From contig MU858049.1 in NCBI GenBank assembly GCA_033297075.1, positions 558,001 to 622,000 on the forward strand: a stretch of 64,000 nucleotides of DNA. Reading direction: 5' to 3'. How positions within the stretch are numbered: the stretch's first letter is position 1; each line of letters starts with the position of its first letter. Below the pieces are notes generated by a model, which was not told where the DNA came from, searched no databases, and was given only the letters and a program-made list of their open reading frames with translations. The translations under genes were made by a program, and so were the position numbers. This DNA comes from Rhypophila decipiens (Eukaryota; Ascomycota; Sordariomycetes; Sordariales; Naviculisporaceae). Shown piece after piece: positions 43,151-54,050 of the stretch.

Positions 43151-45332
43151 GATTGTGTGATCGGAAGTTTTCAAGTTGGTTGAGTGGTAGATGGATAGAT
43201 GGATGAAGGAAAGAAGTGTGGTGAGCTGGGAAGAAGTTTGTAGAGACAAAAGGGAGATGTAAAGGTTGTCCAGGGACTCAAATACGGGCTGGTGACAATA
43301 CCGAGGAGAAAAGCAAAAAGAGTCATGGTCCAGTGAGATGGGTTGGGACGAAATAAAGCAACAATAGTAACATACCTATTCTCTATTCAGATTCAATCCC
43401 GCAGTTGAGATAAAACAAAAGTTAATTGCAAGTCGTGGTGCCCAATGCCAGCTGTCGGTCGTGTAATCGTAAAGGGGCCGTATTTTGGGTTGTAAGTTTA
43501 GCTTTTGAGGTTGGTGCCAAAACGTGGTTGACCACACGTGGATCCAGAGCGGTAAAGAAAATGGCCCAGCCCCAAGAACAAAGAGGCGCTTGATGAGAAT
43601 TAAGAGAGGCAAAACCGTGCAGCTGGGCGTCGGTGCATGTATTAAGCTTTGCTGGCGTAGTCGGGAGCAATGGATGACACTGGGGAGCTGGCCAAGTTTG
43701 GGATCAGGAGGTCGAAATTTGAGACCGATGGGTTTGAAAATGTGAGGCGGGATTCCCCCAAGGTTCAAGACATGAGAGGAAAAGCCTTGGCTGAAGAGTG
43801 CAGCAGACACACCATCGATAGCTCAAAGCTGACCAGGTGGTCTCGAACTATACACTGTCAAGATTCAATTTTCCAGGTGAGTCGTGGTGATGTTCAATCT
43901 GCAAGGACGTCAGAGACCCAAAGACATTGAAGGATGGGTCAAGCAGCTTGAAATTTGGAGATAACATGGCATAAAAGTACCCACACTCCCATAATGGGCT
44001 GCAAGGTACTTGCCGACGGGTGTATTTTGAGTTGTCGTCTCCACTTCATGACATCAAAAATCAAGCCCAGCTATCCGCCGAGCCGCCTATGCGCAGATAG
44101 TTACTCAGTGTTACTGTATTTTCATCCCATCCCGCCTGCTGAGGGTGTGTTTCAACATCGCGAAGGCTGCTTGTTTCCCAAAGTTTTTTGCTGGAATCTT
44201 GGCCTATCTCGTTTGACGGAGGTAAGACGAAAATTCGAGAACAAAGGACAATAGCACTCCATCTGGACCCCTGTAGCTCGGGACTGTGTATTGCATACTC
44301 GTCCCCAAGGCTTACTCGCTGGAGCTGTCAGAACTGCCGTTTTCCAAACTCGTCCTCTGGATGGACTCGATTATGCTGAGATGATCGAGGATCTCAACCT
44401 CCACCACACGTGGCATCTGTCAGCTGGACAATTGTCATTCCACCTCGCAAACCATCAGAAGCCTGTCGCCCCGCACTCAGCCGGTGGCAGACGAGCCAGA
44501 TCGGCACCGTTGAAGCCCTGTTTTCCGTACGGGTACTAGCGCGCTGACAGTCGTGGGTCACCGTCGCAACTCGCTGTCTAGCTGAAACGTCCACTGAAGG
44601 ACACCCTCCTGATGGGGGAGGCACTTCTATTGGATTGGACCTTGTGGTTTCATGTTTCATGTCGCCAGGCCCAAATCAGTGGACAATGACTTTGGACTAT
44701 GTGTAATCCTTTCATTGCTCCGTGGAGGCAAGTCGGGTCAAACCAAGAACCAGGAACAAAGTGACCGAAGTACCAGCAATATATGGGATTAGAGAGGATA
44801 GAAACAATGCCATGACTTGAGGGAGCTCAAAGAAACAAACCCGGAGTTCTTTTGTTGCAACAACTTTTCCTGGTTCGGGACCTAGCCCCTCGCTTCATCC
44901 TTGGCCAGGCTCCAAGTGGCCGCCGACCCCTCCTTGTGACCTCGAGCTCCAAGTGTGCTTCACTCTTTCATCTTGTCATCTGCCTGACTTTACCCCTGAA
45001 TCATCACCGCAGTTCATCTTTGTGCTGAACGGGACAATCGCCAACACATCTTTCATCTTGTGGTATATCACAATAGCTAGTTCGAGTTTCGTGACCGGAT
45101 TGGTTCAAGTTGCGCCTTGTCCGCCCCAACACTCGCAAGTTCGCATCCAACGTCCCAGCGTCGCAACGTCGTAACGCCGAAACGTCGAAACAATAGTCCC
45201 ATATCCATACTTGCAGACCGACTTTCAGACTTGTAACATTCTCCATCACCAACTAGAATCTTGACACTCTTGTCTCTCGTTCTTTTCTCTATCTCAGCAT
45301 CCTCGCGCAGTTTTCCTTCCTACAGTCTCAAG
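43151..45332. other. Intergenic region between divergent genes
   Basis: 2.2 kb. Nothing coding that I can support. Near the eIF4E leader, 45159-45191 holds an imperfect 8-bp tandem repeat of the AACGTCGA type. Confidence 0.5.
45159..45191. repeat. Imperfect 8-bp tandem repeat upstream of the eIF4E gene
   Basis: About four diverged units of AACGTCGA (for example AACGTCGT, AACGCCGA, AACGTCGA), 140-175 bp before the start codon. Confidence 0.65.
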
Positions 45333-46363
45333 ATGGCAATGAGACCGTCTCTATTCACAAAGGGTCTACCCTCAGGACTATCACAGAGCTCAGACCCGAA
45401 CTCGCCCAACGTTAGCTCCCCAGCAGAGCAGCGCGATGATGCAAAGCGCAACTTCCTCAAGGCCATGCGCCCGCTGCCCACGCAGCACTACTGGAACGTC
45501 TACTTTGACAGGTATGCCTCGCCTTTGACGTTTTGTCCATTGCTTGCCCTACCCATTGGCCTAGTCCATTCCGCCATTTCTTTATTCGTACACTACTTTG
45601 GCTCTGTCTCAAGCAGCCAGCTGACATTTCTCTCCCACCCCATCAACAGACAACAGAAAAAGACCAGTGATGATGGCAGTTATCAAGCCCAGCTAGAACA
45701 GTTAGGCTCGCAGATCGAGAGCGTCCAGGACTTCTGGCGCTATGCCAACAACACACCCGTAGACCAGATCAAGATGCGCGAGTCTCTCTACCTGTTCAAG
45801 CAAGGCTTCAAGCCCATCTGGGAGGATCGTCGCAACATCAACGGTGGCAGCTGGACCTTTCGAGTTCCCAAGAGCATTGGGCCCGATTTCTGGACCCGCA
45901 TACAAATGCTGGCTATTGGCGAGAAGCTACAGAGTGTCTTGGAAGAAGGTCAGTCATTCATGAACACCAACCAGCCCCCCTCTTTGGAATAAAGAATACA
46001 ATGAGCTAACATATACCACCAAAACAAGGCGACCAAATCTGCGGCGTAGGCCTCTCGGTGCGCTTCAACTCGCACCTGATCAGCATCTGGCACCGGGACT
46101 CGTCGCGCCAAAAGTCCATCGACGGCATGCTCCAGTGCGTCCTCGAGGACCTGCCCGACGAGCTGCAGCCCAAGCCCGACAACTACTTTTACAAGAAACA
46201 CTCGGACCACGCCGGCTTCAAGGCGCCCCCCGAGCTGCAGGCCGTCTTGGACTCGCAAAAGGCCAGGGAGGAAGCGGCCCGGAAGAAGGCTGCCGAGGGT
46301 GCTGCTGCTCAGAGCCAAGATGCGCCTGATATTGTTGAGCACCCGCCTTCGGGGGAGAAATGA
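45333..46363 (+). CDS. eIF4E-family cap-binding protein, class II (4E-HP-like)
   Basis: Exons 45333-45511, 45650-45948 and 46029-46363; protein 270 residues. The eIF4E fold is clear: AMRPLPTQHYWNVYFDR, VQDFWRYANN, YLFKQGFKPIWED, then GDQICGVGLSVR after the second junction and SIWHRD. The cap-sandwich Trp equivalent to human W102 is kept in PIWED with its Glu, and the one equivalent to W166 in SIWHRD. The position matching human W56 is Tyr (GSYQAQLEQLG), as in class II proteins such as 4E-HP, which bind cap but often repress rather than start translation. A charged Ala/Lys/Glu-rich tail follows the core. ATG at 45339 is an alternative start two codons later. Confidence 0.88.
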
Positions 46364-47169
46364 TATACTTGATACCTTGTATGGAGGGCGTGTATGGTGG
46401 TAGGGAAAGCAATGGTTCAGTTGGAAGGAAAGGAGCCTTGAACAAGAGGAATGAATCCATCTCATATCGCGGATGGAAAGGACCGAGATGACGATTGGGG
46501 AACAGCCGCCGTACGAGTCCACTTTGATTACAGAAATTTGCATCACACTTTGGAGTTCACAATGGAATGGCTTTTTACATCTTGCTCATTATTCATTACT
46601 CATTGACATGCTGGATCAGATACTATATGTGTTTCTGTAGGCCTATCTTCATGCCCATGTACTGTGTATGTACCGCCTGACTCTGGACCATGACCTTGTG
46701 CGCCGCTGCGATCTTGCCCTGGTTCGATGTTAGTCAAACTTGCTTCCTTTGAAACAGAGCATTGCTGTCTCACCCAGTCACCGGCTATAGTGCTTGGTCA
46801 GTCGTCTCAGCAAACCTCGATGACAGACCAACTGGTTTTGCTGTATTGCTTGATGACAACAACCCAGCCAGTTAATATGTTTTCTTGCGATGGCCGGTCA
46901 ACACCACCGGTACAACCTCGTTTTGCCTGGCTGTAGAAACTCGCGAAATCCACGGCGCGCTGGTGTTTCCTCTTGTTCCTTCCAAGAAAGCCCATCTTGA
47001 TGATCCCTCTCATCTTTCCCCAATGATATACTCCTAATTATATGCTATGAGGAACCCCCCAATCATGTGAGCCAAAGACAAACCGCCTGCCTCGTTGGAC
47101 AAGCTGACCGCGCCACTTCTCGTCTTACTATCTCAATTTTCCCACAGAATGTATTCACGCGGCGCGCTG
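46364..47169. other. Intergenic region between convergent eIF4E and EF-hand genes
   Basis: About 800 bp, 3' flanks of both genes. No gene seen. Confidence 0.6.
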
Positions 47170-47900
47170 TCACCTCCACACACCAGCGCGGCGCATCACA
47201 TTGTCAAACTCATCTTTCCTGACGCCTCGCCCGACGCCAGCACCACCGTTGGCCTCAAGGATCATATCCCGCAGCAACTCTTCGCTGACGTTTTCTTCCT
47301 TGAGCACGGCGGCAACGCGCTTGAGGTGGGCGAGGGTGATGACCTGTGGCTGCGAGGATGACCCAGAACTCGGGCGCTGGCCGGTAAAGAGCGAGAAGGC
47401 CTCGTCTACCTCTTCGGCGTGGGCCTCATCTCCGGTATCGCGGTCTTGAAGTTTGATGGCACAGATGGCAACGAACGAGGCGTATGTTGCGAATCCTTCG
47501 TCTTCCGGGTCGAGGATAGAAGTAAACTCGGCGAGCTCTTCCTTGTCTCTTGGTGGTATCCCGAGGGCGCTGGTCTGGTCAACATGTGCTGACAAGACAT
47601 GATGAAAGAAGAAAAGGTATCAAAATGATAAGGTTTATGAGAAATGAGCAGAGCAAGGATGAATGAAACTTACATCATGGCCCGTCGAACGTCACCAATG
47701 GGAATGACTCCCTCTTTTTCCCCGTCCATGGGTTCGGAGAAGAGTCCAAACGCCTCCCTAATCTCGGCTTCTTCCTGGGCGGTGATACCATGCTCTTTCG
47801 CGAGCTTGGACTGACGCGTCTTTGGGTTCGCTGAAGATCCATTGTCCGCCGCTGCCGCAGCGCAGCCCCGGCGTTTGACTGGCTGGTCGGGCCCTCGCAT
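47170..47900 (-). CDS. EF-hand protein, calmodulin/centrin-like
   Basis: Exons 47900-47674 and 47569-47170 on the minus strand; 208 residues as modelled. The 104-nt intron has donor GTAAGT; the acceptor at 47571-47570, not the nearer-looking CAG at 47588, restores DVRRAMIALGIPPRDKEEL, the usual EF-hand helix. Helix-loop-helix units begin at ITAQEEAEIREAFGLF and VDEAFSLFTG. The calcium loops are degenerate (SEPMDGEKEGVI and the Gly/Ser-rich second lobe), so calcium binding is doubtful. The start is uncertain: a strong donor follows an ATG at 47961-47959 and a short upstream coding exon is possible. Which partner it serves is unknown; centrin/Cdc31-like or myosin light chain-like roles are both conceivable. 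Confidence 0.72.
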
Positions 47901-50900
47901 CAGCTCTTTACTGTCCGAGAGAATCGGCTTACGAGTGGGCTTAGCAAGATGCACTTACCATTTCTCTAGCCTTTATCTTTTGCACTGAGCTTCAAGATTC
48001 TCTCCAACGGACCGGTGATTTCTGAGTTCTGACCGTTTAAGTCGGAATGGAGTGGGGTCAGTGACGTCTGAAAGACAACGCGACGCGTTTCGCTGGCGGT
48101 CTCGCACTTAAAATGAACGATTTCGTCGCGAAGCTGGCGGTCATCTCCCGCAGTGTGGGTCCGTGTGCGCATTAGGTTTGGCGCCGTGGGGGCCTGAGGT
48201 CGAGCGAAATGTGCACGCTAAGCAGTTTCCGGCCTACGCACGGTCCACGGACCCCACTCATTGAGCTGGCATAAATTGTCAGCTCCCGCTCTCCCTCTTC
48301 CACACTTTCCCTTTTTCCCTCATCAAGCGACAAACACTCTTTCACCACGACACTCCACGACACTCCTCGACACCACCTTACCACCTCACTTCTTCATTTC
48401 ATTTTCACCAGCATCTACATGCCTGGGAAGCGATTCCACGCCCTGTCCTTCGACGCAACTAAGAGCTCTCACGCGTAGCCATTGCGTCGAATGCGGGGCA
48501 AGTCGGTCCAGCTGAAGCCCCTCACAAGGCGTTGGCTGACTGACTGGAAGCCTTCCGGGAAACGATGGGCAATTTGGCACGCGGCACCATCGTTCTCTCG
48601 CCACGCGTAGCGCCTCCCCGGGGTGCAATCAGGCGGTAACTCTGCTCGGCCGAGGACGTCTTCTGGCGAAGATGTGTCGAAAGACGCGCAGTAGCCGGCT
48701 GACTGAGACTGTCCCAGAGGCCAAAGGCTACGCACACGGCCACGGTTGGGCGACATGGGCGAGTCAAGGCCGGCGTAACAGCCCTGTCCTAACTTGCCTA
48801 GGCGCCTACCAGATAAGTTGACAGGCGTACGACACCTACCCGCTTCAAGGGGAATGATCCCAAGCATTATCAGATGATCAGAAATTCAGGCAGGCAGAGC
48901 TCAGTACTGTATGTGACTCACGTACATGGAACGGCAATTGAGAAACCAGACTTCGACCAAGATGCCATGGGGGGGAGCAACGATGTCTCATCCGCGCATG
49001 ACCACGTGTCTCTGGTATCGATCGTTGCAGCAATGAGGTTGGAGGCTACCGTTGAGCCCGCATGCCCGTTTGTCCATTCTCGTCAAGTGCGCCGCAAAAC
49101 CATCGATCCTAGCAAGGTGTGCTCTTGAGGCCCTTGCTACATTATCAGGTTTCGCCCTTTGCCCACGGCGGTCTCGACTTACCAGGGCGTGCGGTGTTCG
49201 ACACGGCTTAACCGGTTAGACGTGAGCAATCACATCAGACAATCAGGACTATGCGGCATCGGATATATTCTCTTGCCACACCTTGCATCATCCGCTTCTC
49301 GTTTCGAGTTAGCCCATGCCAAGCTGTCGTCGGGAGAATGTGTTTGGTGCCGCAGAGGACAAGCATGGCGAGTGTATGGCAGAGCAGGTGCTCTCTTCCT
49401 AGACTCCCCCGCCTCTCATCTTCCTTTATGACTCTTGAGTCGGGAGTTGAAATTGAGACGCGGGACGAGAACATTGGGAGAGATTGGATATTACCCCTCC
49501 TGCTTCACATATACTTGGACAGTTAGTCATGATCTCAGGGTGCTCGAGCTAAGAGCGACGTCTGCAACCTACCTTGTGGGTTTCGAGCAGAGATGTAGAG
49601 CACCCCGGATTCTGCAAGAACAAGCTCTTGAGGAAAGAAGAGAATACGGGTTCTACAAACGAACCACGGTCTAGAACAAATGGGAACAAGCCCCTTGACC
49701 GTCTGAGGGAATAAAGCATCGGCATGGGACGGAGCTGAAAAGGGCGCCGTTCTGTGTCTTAAAAAGAGCTGCGTGACCCATCTTTCGTCCGTGGCCGGCG
49801 GACACACCTCGGAGGGGCGCGTACTGAAATGGGTCCGTGTTCTTACCGGGGTCTCTTCGCTGGCCACAGTCAAGGAGGCTTGGAGAAATATTGAAGATCT
49901 GGTCTTGCCTACAATGACGACTCCTAATTCATGAGAGGACTTTTGTCCAACCCTTTGAGCCTCGAAGCCCAGATGTTCCATATCCAGATTCGTCGTCCTG
50001 AAAAGGAATGAATGATGATGTTTCAACTGGTCAATCATCTGAGAGTTTCGAATTTTCCGTGTTGGGCGCCTTGCCAAGCGTTCATTGCACAAAAAATTGC
50101 TTGCACAAGCACGAGGGTGTTCTTTCTAGGACAAGAGGACTCTGGACAGCAAGAGACACTGGTCTGATCAACCGGTTTATCTTTTTCACTGTCCCCGAGT
50201 CCCAGAGAGAGCATCCCAGGCCTGTTACAGCCAGACCTGCATTCAGCTCCGAGCAAACCCAGTTTGCCAGCAGCACAGAAGCAACGATCTTGCGACCACA
50301 TACCTTCTTGCCCAAGGTTGTGCTGCGACGTCAAGTTCACGAGGAAAATCACAGTTACGCGGGAATGAGAGACTTGAGAGCTATCGGCAACACAACTTGC
50401 CAAAGCCCACAAAAAAGTCCAAATACCTTGTTACTCTGTCCGTTTTTCTCAAACACCCAGCTTCAGAAATAAATGCTAGAGCTTGTCGTCTAGTCCACAA
50501 GACCCAGGACGACAAGTGTGGACAGTGAAGCAAGATTAAATGTTCGGGGGGATTTTTCTCAAAAAGAGGGGACCTCTCTTCTCACGGACGGCACGACACC
50601 TTGTTACTTTCCTTGCAATGGAGTCCCTTGGTGAGCGCTTGTCTGGAGAATACACTTATTGTTTTTCCCTGAATTCCTTTCCCTTTCCTGGGAGGAGTGA
50701 GGGGGCTCATTGACTTTTTTGTCTTGGGCGGGCGGCGAAAAAGGATTCCTCTTGGCGGGGATCGTCGGACTCTGCAACCTCCTCGTGGTGCCGCCTGGAA
50801 ATTCGTTTTCTTCTTGAAAAAAGGAAACGGAGCCAGTGCAGAGACGTTTGTTGGTTTGGATTCATGTCATGTTGGTTTCCCATCGGAGCATGGCGATGGT

Positions 50901-51154
50901 CTCGAGAAGCTGTGGTCATCTCGGTATTGAGGGCCGACCTTCTCGGGGGTAACTTGTGAAAACTGGACAGGATGTACATAGCTCAAAATATGATCCTTAT
51001 TTTCTATGCCACTGTGTTCTATTGCTTATTGCATTGTCTCTTCTATGCCTTGGGTGCTTGTGCCTGTTGCCTATTTCTTGTATCTATCGCTATCCCTTTC
51101 TTCCAAGAAACATCTTCCCCTCCCACGTCTACGCTCGAGACAAGCAGACACCGC
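47901..51154. other. Long intergenic region between EF-hand and NAD kinase genes
   Basis: 3.3 kb. It holds the EF-hand promoter and the 3' end of the NAD kinase gene. A pyrimidine-rich tract at 48281-48419 resembles a fungal promoter/leader but leads only to a 19-codon frame. Frames at 49535-50092 (-) and 50008-50472 (+) overlap each other's opposite strands and look like chance. Confidence 0.5.
48281..48478 (+). promoter_or_regulatory. Pyrimidine-rich leader-like stretch before a 19-codon frame
   Basis: A long C/T-rich run on the plus strand is followed by ATG at 48419 and a TAG at 48476-48478. The layout is that of a strongly expressed fungal gene's leader, yet no larger coding frame follows. 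It could be a noncoding transcript, a remnant or chance. Confidence 0.25.
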
Positions 51155-53069
51155 TCAGTGTTCCTTTGACTCTCGAGCACCATGATCCCCGTCCTCCTCC
51201 TTAAACGGCTTCTGCCTCTGCCTAGTATTCCACCCCAACTTGGCACTGATACTATTGATCCAATCCTCGCCCCTCCGTCCAGGGACTTGCACCGCAGCAA
51301 AAGGGTACCGACTCGCACTGATAGTCACGTAATCACCCTGCTTGAGCTCGATGCGCTCCCGGCCGTCGAAGCTCGCCCACGAGCTGGTCCTAGCGTCGTA
51401 GGGGACCCCGATGCGCAGGACGATCGTGTCTGGGAGGATGATGGGTCTGAACGATAGAGTATGTGCGCAGATGGCGGTTACCAGCATGACAGGGTTTTCG
51501 GGGTGGCAGAGGGAGCCGCCTGCTGCGAGGTTATATGCTGTTGATCCTGTGGGGGTGGACACGCAGACGCCGTCTGCGAGTATGGAGGTGAAGTGCTCGT
51601 CGTCTCCGAAAATCTCGGTAAAGGACATTGCTTTGGTCGTTTGTTAGCCCGGCGCGGAAGAAATGGGGCGATGGCGATACTCACTTGGATTTGGCCCCCG
51701 ATCGACAACCACCTCATTCAGAACTTCATACGTCCCGTCAGGCCGATGGGTGTGCTCATCGTCCTTTTCCTCTCCAATCAGCTCCTCGACGAGATCCCTC
51801 TTTCGCTGAGCCTCCTCGTCTTCTTCCTCATTTTCGATATGAACATCGACATCCTCTTCCCCATCCACACCATCAAACCGGAGCCTTGAAGAATCCCCGT
51901 CGCCATCAGGAAGTGTCTTCCTCTTCTTGAGCCTGCGAGTCCTCATAACCGTCGCCTCGAACCTCAGCCGCAAACTGACCGTGACCCCCTCGTTAAACGC
52001 GCTCGTCAGGGTACTCTCATATTTCTCAAAATCAAACTTGGTCAAGAACCCCAGGCTTCCCAACGCAAAGCTCAGCACAGGCGGGACAATCCTCTGAAAC
52101 AACCAGCTGGCGTATAACACTGTCCCGTCGCCTCCCAAAGACAGCACAAAGTCAAATGTCTGCGGCCGGGCGCGACACATCTCCTCGTCCCAGAAGCGAA
52201 GCCTTTGCTTCGTCGCGGTGATGGCATAGTGCATACCCATATTCCCGTCATCCACATTCGTTTCATCTTCCGACGTTGCAGCAAATTCCCTTGCAACTTC
52301 GTGAATCAGACCCTGGACGTCAAAGTGCCTGTCGTCTTTGAGCTTGCGGTCCACGTAGACGGTATACTGCACATCACGATCTTTACTGAGCAGCCACCGG
52401 GCTAGTGCGCGCGCTTTGGGTATCAGGTCGTTGTCGTAGGGCTTGGTGAGCAAGAAGATGCTCTTAACCTTGAAACGCAGGCGCACACTTCCCAAGCGGC
52501 GGCTGAGTTCCCGGACGCCCCATGCCATTTCTATGAGTTGTTTCTTGGTCAGGAGACGGCTGTCTGTTTCTGATATTTCTGAGAGTTTCTGCGGTTGAGG
52601 ATCTGCGATAATTGTCTTCGTTGTGGTCTTTTCGTCGTCCGTCTCGCTCGGCATAGATATAGGTGTGCCTGTCATTATTGCCCCATGTTAGCAGCCGGTC
52701 TTGGGTTATAACCTGGTGGAAGGACGCACCTTTCTTAACAGCCTCACAAACCTCAATACCGTCCTCCTTCCCCTTAGGATCAAGCACCGTATTCAGCCCC
52801 TTGTCATCAGAATCATCATCCGCCTGGACAGCTCGATACCCATTGACATTGTCGGCGCTACCATCCTCCTGCTCGGGCACGACGACAGTATCCTGGGTAC
52901 TCCTCCTCGAAACGGGGGGCCGTTGTTTCTGACTCTCGAGAAGCTGATGAACAAGACATTCCGTCTTCTTCGTCGCATTCTGGCGGTTCGACTGACGAAA
53001 GCGGGACGGTATGCCCGCGCTGTTCACCATGGAGCTCTTGCGCCGATATGGGCTCGTGGGATCAAACAT
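51155..53069 (-). CDS. NAD kinase (Utr1/Yef1 type)
   Basis: Exons 53069-52730, 52668-51685 and 51630-51155 on the minus strand; protein 599 residues. It phosphorylates NAD(H) to NADP(H), the source of NADPH. The ATP/polyphosphate motif LGGDGT lies at about residues 291-296, preceded by FDFVLS. The NAD-binding NE is in LNEVVVDRGPNP, and after the last junction come ADGVCVSTPTGSTAYNLAAGG and HTLSFRPIILPDT. An acidic insertion of about 60 residues (VDGEEDVDVHIENEEEDEE) interrupts the fold before the NE motif. The N-terminal 130 residues are low-complexity and charged with no clear mitochondrial presequence, so a cytosolic enzyme is likely. Introns are 61 and 54 nt. Confidence 0.93.
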
Positions 53070-54050
53070 GACCTAGATGGACATAATGCGCAAAGAATGA
53101 GCCATTCCATTCCCATACTCTTGGAAGTGGTGCCCCCTCCAAGCTATCATCGTCGATCACGTTTGGGAATCCAGCGAAATGAAATCACCACCTACCTCGA
53201 CGGCACTATGATCGTCATCGCTTCCGCTCGAGTGGGAGTGGGTGTCCTCAAACGAGACGGTTCTTGCGTGCGCCATGACTTCAATTGGGTTCTTCTTGGA
53301 GAGACAGGTTGTTAAGATTGTGTTTGTTGTTTCTACGCTATGCCAGCTTGTCGATACTCCAGTATGGAAGCTTCAAAGAGGCGATCGTCGCATCTGTGTG
53401 TGTTGGTCGACCGGACGGATATTTTGAATTGTATCGTACCATCTACACCGAGGTTGGCTGGCGATTGGTTGGAAACTTTCCGAAGGCCCTACAATAACTC
53501 TACTGGTGGTGCGAACAGTTTGCTTGATGATCGGATGAATGAAAAGATGCTCCATGTCCTGGTGCTGGCTGCTGATTCACGCCCAACGGCGGGGTAGATT
53601 CAATTGCTGGAAGCAGCTTGCCTTCCTCGTACGGCAATGAGTCTGGCCAACATACGTCACTGATGTTGATAGGTGGATACCGATAACCTCGATAAAGGCG
53701 GTATCCGTACCGGTGCAAGCTGTTTCACGTGCTGTCAGAATAAGGCGGGGAGCGGCGATCAGCACCCCCGCAGACTGCCAGAGAGAGAGCATCATTGATC
53801 TCAGCTGAGGTGTCACGATAGAAGAATTGCTGAGCTCAGCTGGAATTAAGGGAAATTCTGGAGGTTTATGTTGGGTACGGACACCTCCCCTACGTAATAA
53901 GTACTCAGGCCTAATGTCGTTTTGCGGAACAGGCAACACTGATTTGGTGAAGCCTGAAAACGTTCCATCCAGCATACGACTTACACGGTAAAGCGGCCGA
54001 GACTGTCCCTGGAACCGGCCCGATCATATCTCGTCGACGTCTCGACGACC
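53070..54050. other. Shared promoter region of divergent NAD kinase and sugar kinase genes
   Basis: About 980 bp between start codons. Short frames only. The divergent layout could allow co-regulation, but no shared site was identified. Confidence 0.55.

Noticed and set aside
43376..43810. 144-codon minus-strand frame upstream of the unknown serine-rich gene
   Set aside because: Looks like random translation, lies in a promoter-sized gap, no motif.
49535..50472. Overlapping frames of 185, 154 and 125 codons on both strands
   Set aside because: They cover one another on opposite strands and none resembles a protein; most likely a stop-poor stretch.
50482..50516. CTTGTCGTC/GACGACAAG inverted repeat
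   Set aside because: Again 9 bp with a 17-nt loop, within chance expectation.
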